Positions 16,647-26,013 of a stretch of 64,000 nt of DNA are shown in pieces. The stretch is from the NCBI GenBank assembly GCA_035297145.1, contig DATGZN010000015.1, positions 62,001-126,000 on the forward strand, read 5' to 3'. The notes beneath the pieces were generated by a model that did no database searches, was not told the origin of the DNA, and saw nothing but the letters and a program-made list of their open reading frames with translations. Position numbers and translations under genes: made by a program. The stretch comes from QHXW01 sp035297145 (GTDB lineage Bacteria > Acidobacteriota > Terriglobia > Bryobacterales > Bryobacteraceae). Position 1 is the stretch's first letter. The number at the start of each line of letters is the position of its first letter.

Positions 16647-18641
16647 TCACTCCGTTCCCCTTAGATAATCCCACTCCGTAGCGCTGTGCTCGACGACTTG
16701 CGGGATATCGGAATCCAGCAAATACCCGTTTGCGGCGAGATTGCGGGCGGCGGCCTCAACCTTGCCGAGATAGTCTGCGCGGCCGGTGTAGCGCTCGGCG
16801 ATGGATAGCCGCGGATCTTGATGCAGTTCGCGATCGGCTTTGGTCTGCGCAAAGGGGATGAACGACCCGATCATGCTATTCAACTGGTCGGGCGCCCCGA
16901 TGTCAGGTGAGCGCAGGTTCCAGCCGGTATATGTGGCGAGCGGCACCTGGAGTTCGGGCATGCGGACGCCGGTGGTCTCGTTGCCGTCGCGATCCACTTG
17001 CGGCAACAAAATCGGAAATGGGTGGCCAACCTTCGGCGGTTCGATCGAAATGATGCCGGCCGTCCGAAACTCAGGCCCGTAATCCACGTGGTACGCCTGC
17101 TGCACGTGCGTCGGCAGCACAACGCCGGGAATCTTGGGGAATTGCAATGCGCCAAGAGGTACGAGGGTATCCTGCGCGATGCGCGGGTATTGTGATAGTG
17201 GAGGCTCTTTGCCGTCGCGCACCCAACGATCCATCGCCACCAGCAGCGCGCGCATGGCCCAACGGTAGTCGTTCGGATTGCTTATGTTCTGCGTGTGTGG
17301 CTTCGGCGGCGGGAAACCCGCCGGTCCATGTTGGCCGCCAGTGAGGAAGTAAATCCGCGTGGTATCGGGAATCTCGGCGTCCTTCTGGCCATCGATCGAG
17401 ATGTGGATCAGCGAAGCGGCGCGGCCCCAGTATTCGTACGCCGAATAGCTGTAAAAGATTCTGGGAACCGTGTTGTCTTTGGCGGCGCGCGAGAGGATTC
17501 CGTCCGTCAGACCGGTACCAGGATCAGTCTCCGGAAGATCGGTGAACGGGAAGATATCTGTCGGATAGAACAAATTCATGAAGGGATGGCCGTCGCGCGA
17601 AGGCTGAGCAAAGCGGTAATTGAAGCTGCCGCGGCCTGCTCCGGCTACGTGCGCCAGCACGCCATCGAAGACCTGGCGATCTTTCTCGTCGCGATTGAAC
17701 CCGTAATAGAGGAACGTTCGAAGGAAGCGCCCGCTTTGCGAGATACCGAATCCGTACGCGCGTTTCAGGTAATTTCGCGCATCGCCCAGAGCTGGATCGT
17801 TCGCTCCGCCGTATTTCAGAAATGAGATCAGGTCGCGCACGGCGGTAGGTCCGAGTCCCACGAGTACGGGGTCCTGCGCAGTGTAAACCAGCTCATAGAT
17901 CTTGCCGGGCTGGAATCCGGTGGGCATGACGACGTGCGTGCCATTCTCGATGTGCCAGTCCCCGCGTGGCACGGGTCGACGTTCGCCTTCACGCGTGTCG
18001 CGGACCGTGAGCACCAGCGCGGAATCATCCGGGTTCACGGGCTTATATGGAATGTGCTCGCGATCGGCCAGCGAGTGGCGGGTCTCTTTGCGATCTGGCA
18101 CGAATTCAGAGCGAACGAGACCGGTAATGGGCCGATCGCCATCCCGCGCCACCGGAGCATACAGACGCATGAGCCCTTCGGTGCGCGGCACATCCGGCTG
18201 CCATCCCAGCCAGACCAGCGTGTAGCCGCGCTCGATCAGGAAGTTATCTCCGAACTGCTCGGGTGTGCGCGGGTCAAGCGAGCCCGCGGCGTGGTTGTAC
18301 ATGCCGAGCAAGCCTTTGCCGCCGCGATTCGAAACCTCAAAGAGCGCAGCGCCGTTGCCGTGAGCAAGATCGCGCGGCTTCAATACATAAAGATCAGCCG
18401 AGAATTCCACCATGCCATTTGCGTTTTTCGGCGCCTTATCGATGTCGCAGATGATGCGGTTGGCAGGATCGCTGGGATCGACGGCGAAATAGGCCTTCCC
18501 AATCAGCCGCTCGTACGGACCGGCGGAGCCAAATGATCGCCCGCCGAGAATGTCCGAGCGCTGAGAGAGTTCGATGCGAAGCAAAGCCGCCGGCGAGACT
18601 CCAGCCAGACACACGGCAAGAATGCAGGCACGTTTGAGCAT
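16647..18641 (-). CDS. Secreted alpha/beta-hydrolase domain protein
   Basis: 664 residues from the ATG at 18641, which gives a signal peptide (MLKRACILAVCLAGVSPAA). It belongs to the large alpha/beta-hydrolase-domain proteins common in soil acidobacteria. The nucleophile elbow is GFGISQSGRFLR around residue 330, with Ser as likely nucleophile, and HGPAGFP and DRWVRDG segments occur later. The substrate is unknown; esterase or lactonase activity is likely. The frame continues upstream of 18641, but that extension crosses the uvrA promoter region and lacks a signal peptide, so I reject it. It is divergent from uvrA with 99 bp between. Confidence 0.8.
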   Translation of the reverse strand: MLKRACILAVCLAGVSPAALLRIELSQRSDILGGRSFGSAGPYERLIGKAYFAVDPSDPANRIICDIDKAPKNANGMVEFSADLYVLKPRDLAHGNGAALFEVSNRGGKGLLGMYNHAAGSLDPRTPEQFGDNFLIERGYTLVWLGWQPDVPRTEGLMRLYAPVARDGDRPITGLVRSEFVPDRKETRHSLADREHIPYKPVNPDDSALVLTVRDTREGERRPVPRGDWHIENGTHVVMPTGFQPGKIYELVYTAQDPVLVGLGPTAVRDLISFLKYGGANDPALGDARNYLKRAYGFGISQSGRFLRTFLYYGFNRDEKDRQVFDGVLAHVAGAGRGSFNYRFAQPSRDGHPFMNLFYPTDIFPFTDLPETDPGTGLTDGILSRAAKDNTVPRIFYSYSAYEYWGRAASLIHISIDGQKDAEIPDTTRIYFLTGGQHGPAGFPPPKPHTQNISNPNDYRWAMRALLVAMDRWVRDGKEPPLSQYPRIAQDTLVPLGALQFPKIPGVVLPTHVQQAYHVDYGPEFRTAGIISIEPPKVGHPFPILLPQVDRDGNETTGVRMPELQVPLATYTGWNLRSPDIGAPDQLNSMIGSFIPFAQTKADRELHQDPRLSIAERYTGRADYLGKVEAAARNLAANGYLLDSDIPQVVEHSATEWDYLRGTE

Positions 18642-18740
18642 GCGACGGATTGTATCGCAGAGATCGGTCAGCCGTCCGTTGCGCGTTTGGGCGGAATCAG
18701 GGGACAATAAAGATCTGTCCTCTCCCGCTCGGACTTCCCT

Positions 18741-21523
18741 ATGTTGAAGCAGATTACGGTGCATGGCGCGCGCCAGCATAATCTCAAGAACATCGATGTC
18801 GAGATTCCGCGCAACAGCCTCACCGTGATTACGGGACTGAGCGGGTCGGGAAAGTCGTCGCTGGCGTTCGACACCATCTATGCTGAGGGTCAACGGCGCT
18901 ATGTCGAGACACTTTCCACTTATGCGCGCCAGTTCCTCGACCAGATGGAGCGGCCCGATGTGGATTCCATCGAGGGCCTGAGCCCGGCCATTTCCATCGA
19001 GCAGAAAACCACAGCCGCAGCCCGCGATCGACGGTCGGCACCATCACGGAGATCTACGACTACCTGCGCGTCCTGTATTCGTCGATCGGAATTCCGCATT
19101 GCCCGGTTTGCAACAATCCGATTTCCCGGCAAACCACCGAACAGATCTTGCAGCACGTGCTGGCCCTGCGGCCGGAAGACCGCATCATGGTGATGGCGCC
19201 CATCGTGCGCGGGCGGAAGGGCGAATACAAGAAAGATCTGGAAAAACTCGCGCGTCAGGGATTCCTGCGGGCGCGGATCGACGGTGTACTGCGGTCGCTC
19301 GACGAAGATATCCCGCCGCTCGATAAGCGCCGGAATCATACCATCGAAGTGGTTGTAGACCGGCTGCTGGTGAAGCCGGGAATCGAAAAACGTCTGGAAG
19401 CCTCCATCGACACGGCAACCAAGCTGGCCAACGGTCTGGTGCTGATCGCGGTAGTGAATGGTGAAGAGCGGCTCTACTCGCAGAAACTCGCCTGCACGGA
19501 ATGCGGGACGAGTGTGCCGCAGCTCGAGCCGCGGTCGTTTTCGTTTAACAGCCCGTATGGCGCGTGCGAGACTTGCTCGGGCCTGGGCAGCCGGTGGACG
19601 TTCGATCCCGGCAAGGTGATTGTCGATTTTTCGAAACCGCTACTCGAAGGCGGCCTCGGCCCGGGCGCGAGTTCAGCGTACATGCACCACTGGCTCAACG
19701 AAGCGGTGCGCACTCTGAAAATCAAGCTCTCGACACCCTTCGACGATTTTCCAAAGAAGACGCAGACGCTGCTGCTCGATGGCGGCAACGGCTTTCCCGG
19801 CATTCTCAAAATCTTGCAGCAGAGCTTTGAAGAAGCTCCGGAGGGATATCGCGAGTGGCTCACGGACTACATGTCGCCAATCGTGTGCCCCGATTGTCAC
19901 GGTAAGCGATTGCGGCCATCGAGCCTCGCAGTGCGTGTGAAAGGCCGCTCCGTCGCCGATTTCACGGCGATGCCGGTGGCGCGCGCTCTGCTCACTGTCA
20001 AAAGCTGGGAGTTCGGCGACCGTGAGATGCAGATCGCCGGCCGCGTGCTCGATGAAATCCGTCGGCGGCTCGAATTTCTTTCCGCGGTCGGGCTGGATTA
20101 TCTGAGCCTCGAACGTTCCGCCGCCACGCTCTCAGGCGGCGAAGCGCAGCGCATCCGGCTGGCCACGCAGATTGGCTCGAAGCTTCGCGGAGTGCTCTAC
20201 GTGCTGGATGAGCCGTCGATCGGCCTGCACCCACGCGACAACGGCCGCCTGCTAGAGACGCTGACCCATTTGCGCGACATGGGCAACACGGTGATTGTGG
20301 TCGAGCACGATGCGGAAACCATCGAGCGCGCGGATTACGTGGTCGATCTCGGCCCAGGCGCGGGACGGCTGGGCGGTGAGCTGGTGGCCACGGGAACGCC
20401 GGCAGGCATCGCGAGGAATGCGGCATCGCTCACCGGGCGCTACCTTTCAGGCGAGCTTGAGATCGCGGTTCCCGCGGTGCGGCGCCGCGCTGATGGCAAG
20501 AAGCTGACCATCCTGGGTGCGCGCGAGCACAATCTGAAAAATATCGATGTGGAGATTCCGCTTGGCGTGCTTACCGTGGTCACCGGTGTTTCCGGCAGCG
20601 GGAAATCGACGCTCATCAACGAAATCCTGTACCGCGCGCTTGCCGGGCAGATTTACCGTTCGCGCGATCCCTCAGGCGCGCACGATCGCATCACCGGCAT
20701 TGAGCATATTGATAAAGTCGTTCGCATCGATCAATCGCCCATCGGCCGCACACCACGCTCGAATCCAGCAACTTACACCGGCCTGTTTGCGCCTATCCGG
20801 GATCTCTATTCGCGTCTGCCGGAGTCTCGCGAGCGCGGGTACAAGCCGGGCCGCTTCAGCTTCAACGTCAAGGGCGGACGCTGCGAAGCGTGCCAGGGCG
20901 ACGGCTTGAAGCGCATCGAGATGAATTTCCTGCCCGACGTTTACGTGACCTGCGATGTTTGCCACGGCCGCCGCTACAATCGGGAAACACTGGAAGTGAA
21001 GTACAAGGGACTCTCGATCGCCGACCTGTTGGACACCACGGTGGAAGATGCTCTGCCCGTGCTGGAAAACATCCCGCAGATTCACGCCAAGTTGCAGACC
21101 CTGCACGACGTCGGGCTGGGTTACATTCACCTGGGCCAGTCCTCAACCACTCTTTCGGGCGGCGAAGCACAGCGCATCAAGCTCGCTCGTGAGTTGAGCA
21201 AGCGGCAAACCGGACGGACGTTCTACCTGCTGGATGAGCCCACTACCGGTTTGCACTTCGACGACGTTCGCAAGCTACTGGACGTGCTCCAACGCTTGGT
21301 CGAACTGGGGAATACTGTGTTGGTGATCGAGCATAATCTGGATGTGATCAAGACCGCGGACTGGATTATCGATTTGGGCCCGGACGGAGGCGAAGACGGG
21401 GGACGCGTGGTGGCGTCGGGGACGCCGGAGCAAGTGATGCGCTCCAAAAAGAGCTACACAGCGGAGGCGTTGCGCAGACTGTTGGGCGGCCCGGGAGTTT
21501 TGGCGACAGCATCATCGAACTAG
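18741..21523 (+). pseudogene. uvrA: uvrA, excinuclease ABC subunit A, split by a one-base deletion
   Basis: UvrA is the damage-sensing ATPase dimer of nucleotide excision repair. Frame 1 (18741-19193) carries the first Walker A (GLSGSGKSS) and runs correctly to SIEQKTT, then turns to nonsense. The correct sequence resumes in another frame from CCGCGATCG near 19020 (PRSTVGTITEIYDY) and continues to 21523. It includes both zinc modules (CTECGT/CETCSG and CEACQG/CDVCHG), the signature motifs (LSGGEAQRIRL, LSGGEAQRIKL) and the second Walker A (GVSGSGKST). Adding one C to the GCC at 19014-19016 restores ARSPRSTVG, a normal UvrA sequence, and a protein of about 927 residues. Everything else is intact, so a sequencing error or a very recent mutation is likely. 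Confidence 0.9.
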
Positions 21524-21568
21524 TTTCGTGCGGCATGTAGAATGAGGATTATCTTTTTCATCCAGGAA

Positions 21569-21591
21569 ACCGCTCCCTCTGGTCGCGGCTC
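21569..21591. repeat. Dispersed intergenic repeat, copy 1
   Basis: The 23-bp segment ACCGCTCCCTC-TGGTCGCGGCTC lies in the uvrA to 21697 gap. Its reverse complement matches 30298-30321 with only small changes around the centre. Both copies are intergenic. No other function is visible in this 173-bp gap. Confidence 0.5.
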
Positions 21592-21696
21592 CGAAAAGCT
21601 TCCGCAGAGTCGACAGATTGTTTCTGAGCCGCGCGTGAAGCAAGCGGTCTCGCGATTGACGGACGCACTGCCACGCAGCGGACGGTCCATTAACTA

Positions 21697-22647
21697 ATGA
21701 GCAAGTACAAAATCCAGCCGATCGACTTCACGGGTCTCAAGACCATCCCGCTCGCCGCGCGTGGCGGCAAAGTGCGCGTGGAGGATTTCGCAAGTCCGTA
21801 CAAGAAGGGCAGCGGGCTCGGCGGCTGGCTGGATTCGTTGCCGAAGATTCTCGCGGGTGAGTCGTTTCGTTCGGTACTCGATGCACTGGGACAAGCACGC
21901 GTCGCGCTCAAACCCATTATCTGGGGAATGGGCGGCCACGTCGTCAAGTGCGGCCTCGCTCCAGTTCTGATTGACCTGATGGAACGGCGGTACGCCACGG
22001 CGTTCGCCATGAATGGATCGGCCGCGATTCACGATTTCGAGATCGCGCTCGCCGGCCACACCAGCGAGGATGTAGAGGCCGTTCTTCCCGACGGCAGCTT
22101 CGGCACCGCGGAAGAAACCGGGCGCGAGATGAATCATGCCATCATCTGCGGCGCACGCGACGGAATCGGCGCCGGCGAAGCGCTCGGACGCGTGCTGGTG
22201 AAAGCGCCACACGCGCGGCACAGCCTGCTGGCTGCGGCCTACGAGCACGGGACGCCAGTTACGGTGCACGTCGCTGTAGGCACGGACACGCCGCACACTC
22301 ATCCGGCGGCGGATCCGGCGGCGATTGGCAGCGCCACGCATCACGATTTCCGCCTGTTCTGCTCGCTCGTGGCCGGGCTGAACGATGGCGGCGTATATCT
22401 GAACGCCGGCTCGGCGGTGGTGATGCCCGAAGTGTTTCTCAAGGCGGTTTCGGCCGTGCGCAACCTGGGCCATCCGCTAGCGAACTTCACTACCGTGAAT
22501 CTGGATTTTCTGCAGCACTATCGGCCGCGCGTGAACGTGGTGGAGCGCCCGCACGCGAAATCCGGTGGCCGCGGGTTTGCGATCACGGGTCATCACGAAC
22601 TGATGCTGCCGCTCCTCGCTTCGGCGCTCATCGAGAACGAGCGGTGA
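21697..22647 (+). CDS. Conserved protein resembling deoxyhypusine synthase-type Rossmann proteins
   Basis: 316 residues with no signal peptide or membrane helix. The layout recalls deoxyhypusine/homospermidine synthases: WGMGGHVVKCGLAPVLIDL, then NGSAAIHDFEIALAGHTSEDV, then GTDTPHTHP with THHDFRLF, and a final GSAVVMPEVFLKAVSAVRN and GHHELMLPLLASAL. The resemblance is weak, and the canonical active-site Lys context is not evident, so substrate and reaction are unknown. It is the first gene of a tightly overlapping trio with a CPBP protease and mtnA. MtnA recycles the methylthioadenosine made by polyamine synthesis, which would fit a polyamine-using enzyme, but this is inference only. Confidence 0.5.
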   Translation: MSKYKIQPIDFTGLKTIPLAARGGKVRVEDFASPYKKGSGLGGWLDSLPKILAGESFRSVLDALGQARVALKPIIWGMGGHVVKCGLAPVLIDLMERRYATAFAMNGSAAIHDFEIALAGHTSEDVEAVLPDGSFGTAEETGREMNHAIICGARDGIGAGEALGRVLVKAPHARHSLLAAAYEHGTPVTVHVAVGTDTPHTHPAADPAAIGSATHHDFRLFCSLVAGLNDGGVYLNAGSAVVMPEVFLKAVSAVRNLGHPLANFTTVNLDFLQHYRPRVNVVERPHAKSGGRGFAITGHHELMLPLLASALIENER

Positions 22648-23447
22648 TCGAGCACGAACCCAACCTTCCGCCGGATGCCCCGGAGCTGGGCGGCCTCGAA
22701 TCTCCACCGGAAACGCCTGGGCCGGTGGTTGCACCTCCCGAGCGCTACCCTTTCTGGAGTTATGCGGATCTAGTGGTATTCTTCGGCCTGGCGCTTCCCT
22801 GCATCTTGCTTGGGGCGTTCACAGTCAAGGCGGTCCTGTGGATCTTTCACCTTCACGTACACAGACAGGCGCTAGAACTCGTGCCGGCTCAATTCTTGGG
22901 TTATGCCTATCTTTTCTTCGCGCTGTATGCGCTGCTCAAGATGCATTACGGGCGGTCTTTTTGGCCGGCGTTAAGATGGGTTCGCACGCGGCCCGGTCCT
23001 GCCCGTGCAATTCTCTATGGCTTCGTGCTGGCGTTTGGGGTGGCGCTCACAGGGGCCGCGCTGCACACGCCCGATATTCAGACGCCCATGAAGGATCTGC
23101 TTTCCGATCGCAGTTCCCTGCTTCTCATCGCGATTTTCGCGGTTACGCTCGGACCGCTATGTGAGGAGCTGGCGTTTCGCGGCTTCCTGCAACCGGTGCT
23201 GGTGCGTTCATTTGGCGCCATTGCCGGCGTTTTACTGGCCGCGATTCCATTCGGCATGCTGCATCTTTCGCAATATGGCGGATCCTGGCGCCACGGATTG
23301 CTGATCACGATCGCAGGAGTTGGCTTTGGCTGGATGCGGCAGGCTTCCGGGTCCACCAGAGCCGCCGCCATCATGCACGCGGCTTATAACTTCATATTTT
23401 TCGCTGCGATGTTTTCGCAGAAGGGAAGCATCCCGCACGCATGGTAG
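22644..23447 (+). CDS. CPBP-family intramembrane glutamic/metalloprotease
   Basis: 267 residues from a GTG at 22644 that overlaps the previous stop (GTGA). A proline-rich N-terminal tail of about 35 residues precedes six or so membrane helices. The abortive-infection/CAAX protease motifs are complete: EELAFR (174-179), FGMLHLSQ with His207, and HAAYNF near the C-terminus. Known members process prenylated proteins or act in bacteriocin immunity; the bacterial substrate here is unknown. It overlaps mtnA by seven bases. Confidence 0.85.
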   Translation: MIEHEPNLPPDAPELGGLESPPETPGPVVAPPERYPFWSYADLVVFFGLALPCILLGAFTVKAVLWIFHLHVHRQALELVPAQFLGYAYLFFALYALLKMHYGRSFWPALRWVRTRPGPARAILYGFVLAFGVALTGAALHTPDIQTPMKDLLSDRSSLLLIAIFAVTLGPLCEELAFRGFLQPVLVRSFGAIAGVLLAAIPFGMLHLSQYGGSWRHGLLITIAGVGFGWMRQASGSTRAAAIMHAAYNFIFFAAMFSQKGSIPHAW

Positions 23448-24481
23448 AGACCATCCGATGGACTGACGGCGGCGTGGTCATGATCGATCAGACCCGTCTG
23501 CCGCGCGAGGAGCGTTACGTCACTTGCAAGACCTACGAGGAAGTAGCCGAAGCCATCCGCTCGATGGTGATTCGCGGTGCTCCCGCGATCGGCGTCGCTG
23601 CCGCGATGGGCATCGCGCTGGGCGTGGCGCGGGCCGACGCCACGAATCTTGACGCTCACTTCGAAAAGATCTGCGAAACGCTCGCGCGCACGCGGCCCAC
23701 CGCCGTCAACCTGTTTTGGGCAATCGATCGCATGAACCGGGTCTTCGCTGAATCACGAACGCTGCCCCTAGCACAGTTAAGCGAGCGCTTGATTGCCGAA
23801 GCGCAGCAGATTCGCCTCGAGGACATCGCTATCAATCAAGCCATCGGCCGCAACGGTGCGCCGCTCGTTCCTGACGGCAAGACCGTGCTGACACATTGCA
23901 ATGCGGGCGCTCTAGCTACCGCGGGATATGGCACCGCGCTCGGGGTGATTCGCGCCGCCGTCTCGGCCGGCAAGAAAATCGACGTCTACGCCGATGAAAC
24001 CCGTCCGTTCCTGCAAGGCTCGCGGTTAACGGTTTGGGAGTTGCAGCAGGATGGCATTCCGGCAACGTTGATCACCGACAGCATGGCCGGCCATTTTCTC
24101 AAGAGCGGCCGCATCGGTTGCGTGGTCGTAGGGGCTGATCGCATTGCCGCCAACGGCGATGTCGCAAACAAAGTGGGTACCTATTCTGTGGCTGTCCTGG
24201 CCAAAGAGAACGGCATTCCGTTCTTCGTAGCGGCGCCGATATCCACGCTTGACCTCACGCTTCCTTCCGGCGACGAGATTCCCATCGAGCAGCGCGCCGC
24301 CGCCGAAGTCACTCACGTTTTCGGTGTCGCAGTGGCTCCCGAAGGAACCACAGTCCAGAATCCTGCTTTTGACATCACTCCCAACCGTTACGTGACAGCC
24401 ATTATCACCGAGCGCGGCGTGGCGCGTGCCCCGTATGAAGCGTCACTACGCGCCTTGGTCAGCGCATCGGCGGCAATCTAG
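23441..24481 (+). CDS. mtnA: S-methyl-5-thioribose-1-phosphate isomerase
   Basis: 346 residues, full length. It converts methylthioribose-1-phosphate to methylthioribulose-1-phosphate in methionine salvage. Family motifs: MVIRGAPAIGVAAAMG (42-57), the catalytic Cys153 in THCNAGALATAGYG, and the catalytic Asp233 in GADRIAANGD followed by NKVGTYS. The ATG lies inside the CPBP gene, so translation is coupled. No other mtn gene is in the window. Its stop overlaps the stop of the convergent ABC ATPase in the sequence CTAG. Confidence 0.93.
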   Translation: MVETIRWTDGGVVMIDQTRLPREERYVTCKTYEEVAEAIRSMVIRGAPAIGVAAAMGIALGVARADATNLDAHFEKICETLARTRPTAVNLFWAIDRMNRVFAESRTLPLAQLSERLIAEAQQIRLEDIAINQAIGRNGAPLVPDGKTVLTHCNAGALATAGYGTALGVIRAAVSAGKKIDVYADETRPFLQGSRLTVWELQQDGIPATLITDSMAGHFLKSGRIGCVVVGADRIAANGDVANKVGTYSVAVLAKENGIPFFVAAPISTLDLTLPSGDEIPIEQRAAAEVTHVFGVAVAPEGTTVQNPAFDITPNRYVTAIITERGVARAPYEASLRALVSASAAI

Positions 24482-25173
24482 CTCGCCGCCATTTGCATCT
24501 GCTCTTCCACCACGCGGCCGTCGAAGATTCGCACCGTACGGTCGGCATACTGCGAGTAGCGCGGGTCGTGCGTCACCATGCAGATTGTCGCGCCGTTGCG
24601 GTGCAGGTTGCGCAGAATTCCGATTACCGCTTCGCCGTTTGCCGAATCGAGATTGCCGGTGGGCTCATCCGCCAGCAAAATGGATGGTTCGCCGACCAGC
24701 GCCCGCGCCACCGCGACACGCTGCTGCTGGCCACCGGAAAGCTGCGAAGGATAATGCTTCTGCCGGTGCGCCATCCCGACCTTCTCCAGCGCCTCGCGAG
24801 CCATCCTCCTGCGCTCGGTCCCCGGAACATGCCGGTAAGTCAACGGCAGTTCCACGTTCTCGAACACGGTCAGATCGCCAATCAGATTGAACGCCTGGAA
24901 GATGAAACCGATCTCACGATTGCGAATGCGCGCGCGTTCCGACCGGTCGAGCCGCTCCACTGGAGTTCCCTTCAGCAGATAGCGGCCATCTGAGGGAGAA
25001 TCGAGCAGCCCCAAAATCGCCAGTAGTGTCGATTTCCCGCAGCCTGACGGCCCCGCGATGGAGACGAACTCACCGCGCTCGATCTGCAGGTGAACGCCGG
25101 CAAGCGCGTGCGTTTCCACTTCATCGGTCGTAAACACCTTGGAGAGATTCTGCATCTGTATCAGCGTGTCCAT
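24478..25173 (-). CDS. ABC transporter ATP-binding protein, LolD/MacB type
   Basis: 231 residues: Walker A GPSGCGKST, Q-loop FIFQAFNLI, signature LSGGQQQRVAVARAL, Walker B ILLADEPTGNLD and switch His in CMVTHDPR. This subfamily powers lipoprotein release (LolCDE) or MacAB/FtsEX-like mechanotransmission. It is the last gene of the sigma-factor operon, three bases after a DUF4097 gene, and no MacB/LolC permease accompanies it, so its membrane partner must be encoded elsewhere. Confidence 0.9.
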   Translation of the reverse strand: MDTLIQMQNLSKVFTTDEVETHALAGVHLQIERGEFVSIAGPSGCGKSTLLAILGLLDSPSDGRYLLKGTPVERLDRSERARIRNREIGFIFQAFNLIGDLTVFENVELPLTYRHVPGTERRRMAREALEKVGMAHRQKHYPSQLSGGQQQRVAVARALVGEPSILLADEPTGNLDSANGEAVIGILRNLHRNGATICMVTHDPRYSQYADRTVRIFDGRVVEEQMQMAAS

Positions 25174-25176
25174 GGT

Positions 25177-25998
25177 TCACTTCGCTTTCCGGATATAGAC
25201 ATTCCCGTTGAAAGTCTCAAACCGTAGGTCGGGGCCACCGCCGTTGATCGTGCCGTACATGGCGTGGTCCACGCGGACTTTGTACTTTCCATGATTCGCC
25301 CGGCCATCCTCAACGATCGGCTTTGATCCCGAAGCGTCCAGCTTGATATCGAAATCCGTGTAGATTTCGCCGTTATCGGTCTTCATCTTCACCCGCGCCT
25401 TGGTATCGGCGGGCAGCGTCACATCAATGTTTCCGTTGAGCGACGTGAACGCCATCGACTTGTCGGGCGTGATCTGGTTCAGCTTCACCACCACGTCCTT
25501 GTTCAGCGCGTGCGCGATCACTGAGCCGGAAACATTCGTCAGTTTCACGCCGCCATTGGTGTTGTTGACCTCGATCTCGCCCGAGATGCGGTCGACAACG
25601 ATGTCGCCGCCATTGATGCAGCTCAGCTTGAGCGAGGTATTCACCGGTACTTGCACCACCAGGTCCGACTCGCGTCCAGGAAACGCGCTGATCGTCAGGA
25701 CGTTATCCTCTTCCGTGGCCGTCAGACCCATGGCTGTGTTGCCGATGCGCTTCATGCCCTCGGCGCCGCGTGGAGGCCGATGGGGCTCGTGCTCTTCTCC
25801 GTCCGACGAGCCATGCGATTCGATGATGGCGTCCTTGCCGTCATATCCCTTGACCGTGATGCCCCCGTTGATGAGGCCGATTTTGAGCGTGTGTGGGCGC
25901 GAAGGATCGCTGAAGGGCACCGTGATGCGGTCGCCTGAATTCTGCGCCCACGCCAAGCCCGCCCCCAGCAAAATTAGAATCAAACCTGACTTCTTCAC
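25177..25998 (-). CDS. DUF4097-family exported beta-helix protein
   Basis: 273 residues with a signal peptide (MKKSGLILILLGAGLAWA). The remainder shows the repeating DUF4097 pattern of short strands: LINGGITVKGYDG, INGGDIVVDRISG, NTNGGVKLTNVSG, LNGNIDVTLP, FNGNVYIRK. These form a right-handed beta-helix-like solenoid. Its function is unknown; members often sit in envelope-stress operons. It lies 15 bp after its paralogue and just before the ATPase. Confidence 0.8.
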   Translation of the reverse strand: MKKSGLILILLGAGLAWAQNSGDRITVPFSDPSRPHTLKIGLINGGITVKGYDGKDAIIESHGSSDGEEHEPHRPPRGAEGMKRIGNTAMGLTATEEDNVLTISAFPGRESDLVVQVPVNTSLKLSCINGGDIVVDRISGEIEVNNTNGGVKLTNVSGSVIAHALNKDVVVKLNQITPDKSMAFTSLNGNIDVTLPADTKARVKMKTDNGEIYTDFDIKLDASGSKPIVEDGRANHGKYKVRVDHAMYGTINGGGPDLRFETFNGNVYIRKAK

Positions 25999-26013
25999 TG
26001 TCTTTCTCCTGAC

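Noticed and set aside
21542..21697. A 51-codon frame ending in TAATG overlap with the 21697 gene
   Set aside because: It spans the dispersed repeat at 21569-21591, has no ribosome binding site and its codon use is unlike neighbouring genes, so it is probably non-coding.
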